From contig JACOMV010000027.1 in NCBI GenBank assembly GCA_014324065.1, positions 1 to 35,550 on the forward strand: a DNA stretch of 35,550 nt. The letters are read 5' to 3'. A program made the position numbers and the translations under genes. Positions 14,108-22,493 of the stretch are shown piece after piece. Source of the DNA: Hormoscilla sp. SP12CHS1 (GTDB lineage Bacteria > Cyanobacteriota > Cyanobacteriia > Cyanobacteriales > Desertifilaceae). Position 1 is the first letter of the stretch. Every line of letters begins with the position of its first letter. The notes below the pieces were generated by a model, which was not told where the DNA came from, did not search any database, and was given only the letters and a program-made list of their open reading frames with translations.

Positions 14108-15328
14108 CTAACATGGGCAATGGGGTTTGTGCAACCTACTCAGGGACGGAAGTACGAGCCGATTTTTCGCACGCTCCGGGCCCCCTCCGCTGCGAGTTCG
14201 CATGGCCTGGACAAACCGCTCGAACAGATAATCGGCGTCGTGGGGACCGGGACTCGCCTCTGGGTGATGCTGGACGGAAAATAGCGGCAGCGATCTGTGC
14301 CGCAACCCCGCGACCGTGCGGTCATTCAGGTTCCAGTGACTAATTTCCACATCGGCGTTGGCCAAGGATTCCGGATCGATGGCAAAACTGTGATTCTGGC
14401 TGGTTATCTCAACCTGTTGAGATAACCCAGCAGGCTGATTTAAGCCGCGATGACCGAATTTGAGCTTGTAGGTTTGGGCCCCCAAGGACAGCCCTAAAAT
14501 CTGGTGTCCCATACAGATGCCAAACATGGGTTTTTCCGCAGCCAACAAGGCTTTGGCGGTTTCGATCCCCTCGGTGACGGCGGCGGGATCTCCAGGACCG
14601 TTGGAGAGAAAGATGCCATCGGGGTTGTATTTGAGAATCTCTGCGGCCAGCGTGCTGGCCGGGACGACGATGACGCGGCAACCGTAACTGGCCAAGCGGC
14701 GGAGAATATTGCGTTTGATGCCAAAATCGATGGCGACTACGGTGAAGGTTTCTGTGGTGCTACCCACACCAGTGGGGTTGAACTCCCAAACCTCCTCGGT
14801 GGCCTCAGACCACTCGTAGACTTGGGATGTGGTCACTTCGCGAACGAGATTTAAGCCATTCATGCTGGGTGCAAGCTTTACTTGGGCGAGTAATTCGGCC
14901 TCGTCCAGGATTTCGGTGGAAATGCCGCCGTTCATGGCCCCGACAACGCGGATTCTGCGGGTGACGGCGCGGGTGTCGATGCCGTATATGGCGATAATGC
15001 CGTGTTGTTTCAGGTAGTCCGGTAGAGATTGGGTGGATCGCCAGTTGCTGGGGCGGGTGCAGATGTTGCGGGCGATCGCCCCCTTGACCTGGGGCCTACT
15101 GGATTCTTCATCTTCCGGGTTGACGCCGGTGTTTCCCAATTCCGGATAGGTGAAGGTGACGATCTGACCGCAGTAGCTGGGGTCGGTCAGGACTTCTTGA
15201 TAGCCAGTCATCCCGGTGTTAAACACGACCTCCCCTATGGTGGTTCCGGTGGCACCGAAAGACCAGCCGCGATAGCTGGAACCATCGGCGAGCACTAGCA
15301 AGGCGGACTTAGCATGAGAATTTGGCAT
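14108..15328 (-). CDS. carA: Carbamoyl-phosphate synthase small subunit
   Basis: CarA is the glutamine amidotransferase subunit that feeds ammonia to CarB for carbamoyl phosphate, used in arginine and pyrimidine synthesis. The N-terminal domain shows [20 protein letters not shown]. The class I glutaminase domain shows [11 protein letters not shown], the catalytic Cys in [15 protein letters not shown], and the His/Glu pair in [15 protein letters not shown]. The start ATG at 15328 gives [17 protein letters not shown]. After FERFVQAM the tail [19 protein letters not shown] is encoded by a copy of the GC-rich dispersed repeat, so the last ~30 residues look acquired rather than ancestral. The catalytic parts are intact. 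A STAS gene follows 36 bp downstream. Confidence 0.96.
   Translation of the reverse strand: MPNSHAKSALLVLADGSSYRGWSFGATGTTIGEVVFNTGMTGYQEVLTDPSYCGQIVTFTYPELGNTGVNPEDEESSRPQVKGAIARNICTRPSNWRSTQSLPDYLKQHGIIAIYGIDTRAVTRRIRVVGAMNGGISTEILDEAELLAQVKLAPSMNGLNLVREVTTSQVYEWSEATEEVWEFNPTGVGSTTETFTVVAIDFGIKRNILRRLASYGCRVIVVPASTLAAEILKYNPDGIFLSNGPGDPAAVTEGIETAKALLAAEKPMFGICMGHQILGLSLGAQTYKLKFGHRGLNQPAGLSQQVEITSQNHSFAIDPESLANADVEISHWNLNDRTVAGLRHRSLPLFSVQHHPEASPGPHDADYLFERFVQAMRTRSGGGPERAKNRLVLPSLSRLHKPHCPC
14162..14196. repeat. GC-rich dispersed repeat forming the carA 3' end
   Basis: ATTTTTCGCACGCTCCGGG followed by CCCCCTCCGCTGCG matches modules at 1291-1327, 13637-13657 (divergent), 28108-28133 (inverted) and 29675-29700 (inverted). 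It is translated at the CarA C-terminus. Confidence 0.75.
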
Positions 15329-15360
15329 AGATATGTTCGTAAAGCTGACAACGATGGTTA

Positions 15361-15413
15361 TTATGGCACGATCGCCCTGGGTTGGATGGGTATCTGGATG
15401 ACAAATTCCGCGG
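15361..15413 (-). pseudogene. 3' scrap of a histidine kinase gene
   Basis: Read on the minus strand this encodes [17 protein letters not shown] followed by TAA, closely matching the end of the intact kinase HATPase region at 16995 (AEFVIEIPIRPKARG). The DNA also matches (GATGACAAATTCCGC in both). Homology stops at the GGTGTGGTC motif, where the TIR element begins. It appears to be the last ~17 codons of a former paralogous kinase. Confidence 0.65.
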
Positions 15414-15438
15414 TGTGGTCTTGCGCCCGTTGGTAGGA

Positions 15439-16133
15439 GGGTGTGGTCAAAACCCGTTGGTACTCGGCCTCCCCGCCCGCCTAACCCTAAAGGGTCCGGC
15501 TACATGACGGGAGAGCCAAATCCCTTCATTAGCGTTATTCAGTCTCCCACAGATTCTAACGGGGATAGCTATTTAGAGACAGTCCTTAAACTCAACTTTG
15601 AGGATCTCGACAAGGCTCGATTTCTCGTGGAATACGACGCCGAACCTAGCGGGTGGACTGTAACCATTGGTGACTCGGTATCAAACAATGGTTGGGGAGG
15701 CGACGGCGGTCACACCAGCAATGCTGCCGAGATGCAAATCTTTGACACGAGGATAGACGTTTACAGCAATGTCTTACCTGGTTACCAGAATGTAACAACA
15801 GATGGTCATCTCTACCTGCTGAGGGTGCCTGACATTTTCAGTTCTGGCTCAACAGTTGTTTTAGAAGTCAGTGACGAACATTTAGCTTGGGACAACCAGA
15901 GTGGAGCTGCTGGAGAGTTAGACTCAGAGTACTTATATAACCTAAGTTGCTACCTATAAAACCTCAAAACCCAAATTAGCCCAAATTGGCCAAAATTGCC
16001 TTGTGATTTACCTTTACCAAAAATGGCTGTCTGGGACGTAGAAATTTTTATAGGTCGCAACTTGAGTTATATACATGTATCACCAGATGCTCTCCGCTGC
16101 GCTTCGGGCTATCAACTACTTATGACCACACCC
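15439..16133. mobile_element. TIR element copy A, carrying an ORF
   Basis: The segment is bounded by GGGTGTGGTCA (15439-15449) and TGACCACACCC (16123-16133), perfect inverted repeats shared with copies at 16553-16696 and 27938-28269. The left interior (CCCGTTGGTACTCGGCCTC, then CCCTAAAGGG and CCGGCTAC) matches copy C. A partial second left end (GGTGTGGTCTTGCGCCCGTTGG) lies just outside at 15412. No target duplication is evident and no transposase is encoded. The 3' interior (15960-16122) holds short CCAAATT repeats and no gene. Confidence 0.6.
15504..15959 (+). CDS. Hypothetical protein inside TIR element A
   Basis: The 172-codon track ORF starts inside repeat sequence ([13 protein letters not shown]). 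The ATG at 15504, directly at the repeat edge, gives a more credible 152-residue protein beginning MTGEPNPFISVIQSPTD. The product is acidic, rich in Asp, Ser, Gly and Thr, with alternating hydrophobic strands (ARFLVEYDAEPSGWTVTIGD, STVVLEVSDEHL) suggesting a beta-rich fold. There is no signal peptide, membrane segment or catalytic motif I recognise. Its base composition and codon use look like real coding sequence, unlike the surrounding repeats. It lies alone on the plus strand, divergent from carA, and may be a passenger of the TIR element. Function unknown. Confidence 0.5.
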   Translation: MTGEPNPFISVIQSPTDSNGDSYLETVLKLNFEDLDKARFLVEYDAEPSGWTVTIGDSVSNNGWGGDGGHTSNAAEMQIFDTRIDVYSNVLPGYQNVTTDGHLYLLRVPDIFSSGSTVVLEVSDEHLAWDNQSGAAGELDSEYLYNLSCYL

Positions 16134-16552
16134 TTGCAGATTTAACAATAACAATTCTGGCTGGAACGTTATGGGTACAGGGTTGCTACGATTTTATCTG
16201 ATAGGCAAATCCGCAGTTTAAATGCGCGACAGCTTATATCATGTCCGGACGATTGGCCATAATTGCAATGCTGTAAAAACAAGGGTTTCAGGTGTTTTTA
16301 TTCAGGGTGTTTGACCGGACATAATATTACTAGCTTAACCTTATACACCAGCATAATCTCAAAAATATAAAAAAAGATAAAAAGTTGAGAAAGTGATAAT
16401 AAAATGCTCTAATTAGGGTATGCTATTTTTAGCGATAAAAATTTTACATGAACTCTGTTGATGAACAAACATTAATCTGTTAACTAGCTCAAAACCCGTT
16501 CAACCGGAAACGATATCATCCATCCGATCGCGCCCATGTGGCCCTTTCACAG
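16134..16552. other. AT-rich intergenic DNA, no gene seen
   Basis: This stretch has no supportable ORF. ATGTCCGG (16241-16248) and CCGGACAT (16315-16322) form an inverted pair ~66 bp apart that may be the ends of a small decayed repeat. The section 16330-16480 is markedly A/T-rich. Confidence 0.4.
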
Positions 16553-16696
16553 GGGTGCGGTCAATCATTTGTTGCATTGGTAGGGTGGGCACCTTCGATA
16601 TATCCACGCCTGGCGCTAATCGCACAAAAGAGTGGATATATCGACCTACCATTCGCGGGTTTGAGCAACAACAACCAACTGTTTGTGACCACACCC
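16553..16696. mobile_element. TIR element copy B with 9-bp target duplication
   Basis: This 144-bp element has ends GGGTGCGGTCA and TGACCACACCC (one mismatch), flanked on both sides by CTTTCACAG (16544-16552 and 16697-16705), a clean 9-bp target-site duplication. Inside is a hairpin with 12-bp perfect arms, CGATATATCCAC (16596-16607) and its complement (16632-16643), within an outer GGTAGG/CCTACC pair. The right part (ATTCGCGGGTTTGAGCAACA) matches copy C. It has no coding capacity: a MITE-like non-autonomous element. Confidence 0.75.
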
Positions 16697-16786
16697 CTTT
16701 CACAGAGAAAATAAGCCATAGGATATCTTCGGTGACCAGTATTGTAGGTGTACGGCATCGGAAGCTAAGGGATATAAACCGAGAAA

Positions 16787-16950
16787 TTATCTATTGCCGT
16801 GCCTCGGCAGTCGCAGATTATCAGCCGATCGTATCTTATCGCCCGGCCGGGGCACGGCTTTTTTAACATCATCATCTGAACCGATAATTTTCTTCCCTAG
16901 CCCGCGCAGGCGGGCTTTGTTCATGTAGCCCGACCCTTTAGGGTTGGGGC
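16787..16950. repeat. GCCGTGCC/GGCACGGC repeat plus CCCTAAAGGG module
   Basis: GCCGTGCCTCGGC and GCCGGGGCACGGC form an inverted pair spanning ~70 bp and followed by TTTTTT; they belong to the same family as repeats at 34670-35041. Next come a GCCCGCGCAGGCGGGC palindrome (~16900) and TAGCCCGACCCTTTAGGG (16927 on), the inverse of the CCCTAAAGGG modules in TIR elements A and C. No gene is visible between 16706 and 16994. Confidence 0.6.
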
Positions 16951-16994
16951 GGTGGGGTTGCGGTGGGGTTGGGGTGGTGGCTGACAGGCAACAA

Positions 16995-19412
16995 TTAACC
17001 ACGAGCCTTTGGTCGGATGGGAATCTCGATGACAAATTCCGCCCCCTGTCCCGGTGCGGAAATACAGTTGAGCTTCCCTCCATGTTTATTTACCACGATC
17101 GAGGAACTGGTAGACAACCCCAAGCCCGTGCCAGCACCCACGGGCTTCGTGGTAAAGAATGGGTCAAAAATCTTCTTTTTGACTTCGGAGGGAATGCCAG
17201 TACCATTATCAGCAATGCGGATCTTCACCCAGTGGGAAGCTGTCACGGAGGTGCGAATGGTAATTTTCGGTAAATTTTTATCTCCCAGGCCCGATGCTTT
17301 CTGCTCCTCTGACAAAGCATCAATGGCATTATTTAGTATCTGCATAAACACCTGATTCAGCTCAGAAGCATAACAGGTCACCTTTGGCAGTTTACCATAC
17401 TGTTTAATCACCTGAATTTCCTCACGCTCCTTATTTCCTCTGAGTCCAGACTGCAATATTAGTAGAGTGCTGTCGATCCCCTCATGGATATCCACTGGCT
17501 TCATGTCGGCTTCATCCAGATGGGAGAAAGAACGCACCTCGTGGACAATATTGCGGATGCGATCAGCTCCCATTTTCATCGATAAGAGCAGTTGTTGCAA
17601 GTCTCGTACCAGGAATTCTAGGTCGATATCCTCTATGGTCTCGCTGATTTCGGACACCGGGTCCGGATAGTAATACTGGTATTTTTGCATCAGATCGAGA
17701 AAGTCTTTAAAATATTCCTCTGCATGAGAGAGATTGCCGTAGATGAAGCTGACTGGGTTGTTGATTTCATGGGCAACACCCGCTACTATCTGCCCCAAGC
17801 TGGACATTTTTTCCTTCTGAATCAGTTGGGCTTGGGTACGCTTTAGTTCGGACAGAGTTTGTTCTAGATGCAGGTTTTTTTCGTTTAATTCCTGCGTTCT
17901 ATCTCTGACTTTATGCTCCACTGAGGCATACAGCAAGGCATTGTCTAGGGCGATCGCGGCTTGGGCAGAAAGCAGCCTTAACACTTCCAGCCTCTCAGGG
18001 GTAAAGGCCCCGCTGGTAAGATTGTTTTCCAAGTACAGGATAGCAATTAGTTTGCCCCCTTTGACGATCGGGGTACATAAGAGAGATTTCAGTTGTACGC
18101 GGGCAATATAAGGATCGTTGGTAAAATTTACCTCAGATGCGGCATTGCTTAATACTACATCCGAGCCCGTTCGCTGGACATAATGGATTACAGTCACTGG
18201 CAAATCCCGAGCATCTTCTACTGGCTGTGATTGCTGTACAACTACCAGTTCTGGGTCTACTGCTGAAGAGGCTTCGATCAGCAGTTCTCCTTCTCTAGGC
18301 AATAGCAGACAACCTTGTCGCGCCCCGGCATTTTCCATGAGAATCTTCATCAAGCTTGACAGTAATTTATCCAGGAATATTTCACCGGAAATAGCTTGGG
18401 CTGCTTTCAGCACTGTGGCTAAATCTAGGGAAGCCAAACTCCGGCCAGTTATATAGGTTGTAGCGATCGCCTCGATTATCCGATTATAGGCTGAATTTTG
18501 GGCTAGCCACAGGGGATAGTTTTTCTGCAAATCTTCGACTTTGCGTAATGCGCCCCAAAGTCGGTAGCCATAGTATGCTTTCTGCATGTATAGTTGGGCA
18601 AATTCCTCTTTGTCTTTGCTTAACCAGAACTTGGCTGCTAGTTCATTTGCCAAGGCTTCATTCTGGAGGAACTCATTTTCTCGGGCCGAGGAGATGGCTC
18701 GATCGTACAAATCCATGATTGTTTCTAAATCTCCACCGGAGATCCTGGCCATTTCTGCTGCTACCAACAGATACTTGTGCAGGAAGTTTTCCGGGCAGAT
18801 GTCCGCCCAGATTTGCATCTGCTGTTGATTAGCTGTCAATTGTTGCCAATATTGTTGTTTTGTTTCAGCTGAAGCCTCCTGATAGAGAGCGGCCAGACTG
18901 AGGGAGTAGTAAAAATTATGTTCGGACATTTGGAACTGGCCGAGAATAAAGGATATCTGCTTTTCTGCTGCCAATGCACAGTTTAATGCTTCAGTAAAAT
19001 GACTATACAGATAGAGAACCTGAGACTTAAATACATGAAAAGTACATATCCAAGCAAAACTGTTATGAAATTGACAACGTTCCAGATATTGTACCTCGTT
19101 AATTTCGTCATTGTGAAACTCCAGCTTGCTGGCCGTCAGGCCGCTCAAATTCCAGAGCGTCAGTTGCAAAGCTAATAAGTCATCAATTGCCCATTGATTT
19201 TTTTTGTTAAACTGCAAGAACTTGGGCAGCGTTAAGTGAATCTGTTCCAGATTTTTACCTTGATAGAATAAGTAACGTAATTGGTGAGCGAGCGCGTATC
19301 CAGAGTGCCGGAACTCCCCAGATGACAAACCTGCTTGATACCCATCACTGAAAATATCTTCAGCCCATTTAATATGTTTTACCCAATGATTCAAATTACC
19401 AGCCATAACCAA
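16995..19412 (-). CDS. Hybrid kinase, C-terminal segment: TPR-like, GAF, histidine kinase (frame 3 of a split gene)
   Basis: This is the C-terminal 805 codons of a giant multidomain kinase. Residues ~1-310 are alpha-helical repeats typical of the region after the AAA module, ~325-500 a GAF domain (SGEIFLDKLLSSLMKILMEN, then CTPIVKGGKLIAILYLENN), and ~505-540 a coiled linker. The histidine kinase core has H-box GQIVAGVAHEINNPVSF and ATPase boxes IADNGTGIPSEV and GAGTGLGLSTSSSIV. Conserved residues are intact. The apparent start (TTG/ATG near 19412) overlaps the end of the preceding ORF by 17 nt, and homology continues upstream in that other frame, so this is not an independent gene but the continuation after a frameshift. 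The catalytic His and G-boxes suggest the ancestral protein was active. Confidence 0.85.
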   Translation of the reverse strand: MVMAGNLNHWVKHIKWAEDIFSDGYQAGLSSGEFRHSGYALAHQLRYLFYQGKNLEQIHLTLPKFLQFNKKNQWAIDDLLALQLTLWNLSGLTASKLEFHNDEINEVQYLERCQFHNSFAWICTFHVFKSQVLYLYSHFTEALNCALAAEKQISFILGQFQMSEHNFYYSLSLAALYQEASAETKQQYWQQLTANQQQMQIWADICPENFLHKYLLVAAEMARISGGDLETIMDLYDRAISSARENEFLQNEALANELAAKFWLSKDKEEFAQLYMQKAYYGYRLWGALRKVEDLQKNYPLWLAQNSAYNRIIEAIATTYITGRSLASLDLATVLKAAQAISGEIFLDKLLSSLMKILMENAGARQGCLLLPREGELLIEASSAVDPELVVVQQSQPVEDARDLPVTVIHYVQRTGSDVVLSNAASEVNFTNDPYIARVQLKSLLCTPIVKGGKLIAILYLENNLTSGAFTPERLEVLRLLSAQAAIALDNALLYASVEHKVRDRTQELNEKNLHLEQTLSELKRTQAQLIQKEKMSSLGQIVAGVAHEINNPVSFIYGNLSHAEEYFKDFLDLMQKYQYYYPDPVSEISETIEDIDLEFLVRDLQQLLLSMKMGADRIRNIVHEVRSFSHLDEADMKPVDIHEGIDSTLLILQSGLRGNKEREEIQVIKQYGKLPKVTCYASELNQVFMQILNNAIDALSEEQKASGLGDKNLPKITIRTSVTASHWVKIRIADNGTGIPSEVKKKIFDPFFTTKPVGAGTGLGLSTSSSIVVNKHGGKLNCISAPGQGAEFVIEIPIRPKARG

Positions 19413-20691
19413 ACAAACACTTTTGAGCCGGATTATTGAATTTATCGCTCATCTGCACCGCCAGCTGGCCAAACTCATAGCCAGATCGATAGTCACCTAA
19501 AACAGACCCCAGGATCAGTCCGTAAGTAACGTAAGCCTTGGCTGATTCGGGAACGTGACCGTATTTGAGCGAGATTTGAGCCATTTTGACGACAATCACG
19601 GCGTAGAGAACTTGATTGCTAAAGTAGGCAGGCGGATCGATATTCGACAATAATTTTACTACTAATTTTTGCGCTGGTATGGTCATTTCCGGTGCATCCA
19701 GCAAGGAAGCAATTTCTCGCTTTCCCAAATTCTCCCTTGCTTGGGCTATTTCTTCATCCAGGGCCTTTTGCAAATCAGATTCCGGCAAGTCAATTCCTAA
19801 CAGCTTAAGAGCTTTCCGCCCTATTTGAATGGCTGCTTCGTATTCAGACATGAGAGTATACTGCACCAGGAGCATGTCGTACATTTCTGCCTTTTCTCGG
19901 GCCGTTTTCACTCGTAATTTCGTCAGGTTAATCAATTGTTGCGATCGCTCGAAGTTGCCGTTTAAGTACTCAACCTCTGCCCTTGACTTAGACAATGCCA
20001 AGGTCAAATCATACTGTTGTACCCAGCTATTTGGGGTTAAACATGCCATCCCTGCTGTCAAATACTCCCTGGCTGCGGCGTAAGCGGTTGCATCCTTGGC
20101 TTTTTGACCCGCTGATAGATTCAAACTTGCCAATTTCACCAGTTCAGAAGGATCTGCAATCAATTCTCGACCCTGATTTAGATGATCGACTAACTCAAAG
20201 ATTCTTTCTTCTCGTGCTTCTGAGGGGATATTCGCCAGCAATAGCCGCCCAATCCTGAGATGAACTGCTTTTTTCTGGTCTGCATCAATCAGGGCTTCAG
20301 CAGCCTGTTGCACCCGATCGTGCCGGAATTGATAATTTAAGATTAACAGAGGTGTATCAATTTCCATCATGTCAGTAGTTTCTAACTCTGATGTAGGCTG
20401 AATTAATCCTAACTTAATTGCTGGCAGCAGGGCCTCGTAAGTTTCGGCAGCAGATTTTTCCTGGACGATCGAGAGGGTGTCTAAGTCAAACTGGTTGCCC
20501 ACACAAGCTGCTAAGGGTAAAATCTGCTGAGTATGGTCGGGCAGTTTCTGCAATTTCGATATCATTAATTCTACCACATTGTCCGTGATGCCCTGGGCCT
20601 CAATTCTCTTAATATCCCATTGCCAGCCTCTTTGCTGAAAGTCAAATGTCAGCAGGTTTTCTTGATGCAGGGTTTTGAGAAATTCATTCAC
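19396..20691 (-). CDS. Hybrid kinase, middle segment: end of AAA module and helical repeats (frame 2)
   Basis: These 431 codons begin (GTG in GTGA, 4-nt overlap with the upstream stop) exactly where the AAA/NACHT-like module is interrupted. The conserved GDPFFVNEFLKTLHQE motif straddles the junction. The sequence then shows the winged-helix/helical region LPDHTQQILPLAACVGNQFDL and YEALLPAIKLGLI and long helical repeats. It ends ...AQKCLFGYGW at a stop where paralogues would continue into the next frame (VMAGNLNHWVKH). The upstream frameshift is consistent with loss of one G in a GGGG run; the downstream one with one extra base in TTTGGTT. These are either true mutations or sequencing errors. 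Alone this segment has no catalytic site. Confidence 0.8.
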   Translation of the reverse strand: MNEFLKTLHQENLLTFDFQQRGWQWDIKRIEAQGITDNVVELMISKLQKLPDHTQQILPLAACVGNQFDLDTLSIVQEKSAAETYEALLPAIKLGLIQPTSELETTDMMEIDTPLLILNYQFRHDRVQQAAEALIDADQKKAVHLRIGRLLLANIPSEAREERIFELVDHLNQGRELIADPSELVKLASLNLSAGQKAKDATAYAAAREYLTAGMACLTPNSWVQQYDLTLALSKSRAEVEYLNGNFERSQQLINLTKLRVKTAREKAEMYDMLLVQYTLMSEYEAAIQIGRKALKLLGIDLPESDLQKALDEEIAQARENLGKREIASLLDAPEMTIPAQKLVVKLLSNIDPPAYFSNQVLYAVIVVKMAQISLKYGHVPESAKAYVTYGLILGSVLGDYRSGYEFGQLAVQMSDKFNNPAQKCLFGYGW

Positions 20692-22391
20692 AAAGAAAGG
20701 ATCCCCTCAGTTTTCCCGACCACCAAAGGTCTGACCCGTTCGCGATCGCTATGCAAGGTATCGGCAATCAATTGGGTAATCTGCTCCAAGTTTAAGGGCC
20801 TTAAGTTAATCTGCTTGACGATCGCCCCTTGCTTTTCGTTCGCACAGCGTGCGCGCAGCGCATTCTCCTCAAGGGCAATCGTCAATGGATGAGTGGGGCT
20901 AACTTCATTATCTCGATAGGCGACAATCAAAAGCAGAGAGTGGGTGTCGGGATCAGTCATCATGAGATCAATCAACTTGAGCGTAGCCGAGTCTGCCCAT
21001 TGCAAATCGTCTAGAAAGATAACGAAGGGATGTTCCTGTTGACAAAATACCCGGATCAAGTTTTGAAAGACGAGATTAAAGCGGTTTTGAGTCTCAGTAT
21101 ATCCTAGTTCTTGCACCGCAGGCTGAGGTCCGATAATTAATTCCACTTCCGGAATGACATCAATAATCACCTGCCCATTCGGCCTCACTGCTGCTAATAT
21201 TTGAGAACGCCAGCGGTTAAGTTCTGCTTCACTTTCCGTTAACAGTTGCCGCACTAATTCACCAAAAGCACTAACGACGGCAGAGTAGGGTATATTCCGC
21301 TGAAACTGGTCAAATTTTCCGGAGATAAAATAGCCGCGTTTGCGGGTAATAGGTTGATAAAGTTCCTGCACTAGAGCTGATTTGCCGATGCCCGAATAAC
21401 CCGCCACTAACATCATCTCAGTTTTTCCCTGGCTGATGCGATCGAATGCCTTGAGTAAGGTCTCAACTTCTTGCTCTCGGCCATAGAGTTTTTGCGGAAT
21501 TTGGAATTTTTCGGAAATATCTTGACTTCCCAGGGCAAATTCTGATATATTTCCCTGAGTCTGGAGTTGAGTGAGACATAATTCTAAATCGGCTTTAATT
21601 CCACCGGCACTTTGATATCGTTCTTCTGCGGTTTTCGCTAACAATTTCATCACAATGGCTGATACTGCTTGCGGAATATCTCGATTAAGTTCATGAGGCG
21701 GCAATGGCTGTTTTGCGATGTGACAATGCACTAACTCCATGGCATCGGTGGTAGCAAAAGGCGGCTGATGGGTCAGCAGTTGGTAAAAGGTGGCACCGAG
21801 GCTGTAAAAGTCCGTGCGGTAATCGAGCGATCGGTTCATTCTGCCAGTCTGTTCCGGGGACATATAGGGTAAGGTTCCTTCTAAGACTGCCGTATTTTTG
21901 AGGCTGGTATTTGAACGTGATAAGATGGTGGCAATACCAAAGTCGATGATTTTCAGCTCTCCTGTGGTGGAATTGAAGACGATATTGGCAGGGTTAATGT
22001 CTTTGTGGACGATCTGGGCAGGCGCAGCCTTGTGGAGTTCACCCAGAATCTCGGTAATGCGAATGGCGAGATCCAGAAATTCCGACAGGGTAAACTGGCG
22101 TTCCCCGATCGCTGACAGTAAGGAGTCCCCACCGAAATCTTCCAATATCATTACCAGAGTATTCTTAACCAGCTGCAAGTCATAGGCTTCGATAACGCCA
22201 TGGATATTCAGTCCACGAAGCAGAGAATATTCCTGCTTATATCGGGTGAGTTCTCCCGGCGTGGGATAATCTTGCTTGAGTACCTTGAGGATAACAGGTT
22301 TATTATCTTGTTTGCGGATGCCTCGATACACATGGGACTTGGCACTTTCATAGATTTTGGGGATAATCTGGTAACCGGGAAGGGCGATCAT
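20688..22391 (-). CDS. Hybrid kinase, N-terminal segment: Ser/Thr protein kinase plus AAA ATPase (frame 1)
   Basis: This is the N-terminal 567 codons of a serine/threonine-histidine hybrid kinase family expanded in filamentous cyanobacteria. The kinase domain has the ATP-binding Lys36 (PVILKVLKQD), catalytic loop IVHKDINPANIVF (HKD in place of HRD), DFG (IIDFGIA) and the APE-like YMSPEQTGRMN. The AAA/NACHT-like ATPase has Walker A AGYSGIGKSALVQ and Walker B FVIFLDDLQWAD. It ends KTEGILSL at a premature stop where GDPFFVNEF should follow in another frame. ATG at 22391 is preceded by TAGGAGA ~12 nt upstream. It is divergent from the retropepsin gene. With the next two ORFs it would make ~1,800 residues. 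Confidence 0.9.
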   Translation of the reverse strand: MIALPGYQIIPKIYESAKSHVYRGIRKQDNKPVILKVLKQDYPTPGELTRYKQEYSLLRGLNIHGVIEAYDLQLVKNTLVMILEDFGGDSLLSAIGERQFTLSEFLDLAIRITEILGELHKAAPAQIVHKDINPANIVFNSTTGELKIIDFGIATILSRSNTSLKNTAVLEGTLPYMSPEQTGRMNRSLDYRTDFYSLGATFYQLLTHQPPFATTDAMELVHCHIAKQPLPPHELNRDIPQAVSAIVMKLLAKTAEERYQSAGGIKADLELCLTQLQTQGNISEFALGSQDISEKFQIPQKLYGREQEVETLLKAFDRISQGKTEMMLVAGYSGIGKSALVQELYQPITRKRGYFISGKFDQFQRNIPYSAVVSAFGELVRQLLTESEAELNRWRSQILAAVRPNGQVIIDVIPEVELIIGPQPAVQELGYTETQNRFNLVFQNLIRVFCQQEHPFVIFLDDLQWADSATLKLIDLMMTDPDTHSLLLIVAYRDNEVSPTHPLTIALEENALRARCANEKQGAIVKQINLRPLNLEQITQLIADTLHSDRERVRPLVVGKTEGILSL

Positions 22392-22493
22392 ACTCTCTGT
22401 TCTCCTATAGGTGTAAATTCACTTCTTAGAAAATAATGCGTTATCGTAGCAGCAGATATGGGTGATTTAAGTCAGACGCTTTCACTTACAGCT

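Noticed and set aside
15441-15503. N-terminal extension of the ORF in TIR element A
   Set aside because: The residues ([13 protein letters not shown]) are translated dispersed repeat that also occurs in non-coding positions, so the ATG at 15504 is preferred.
16787-16866. Rho-independent terminator for a plus-strand gene
   Set aside because: No plus-strand gene ends nearby; the stem is a member of the GGGGCACGGC repeat family and the loop is too long.
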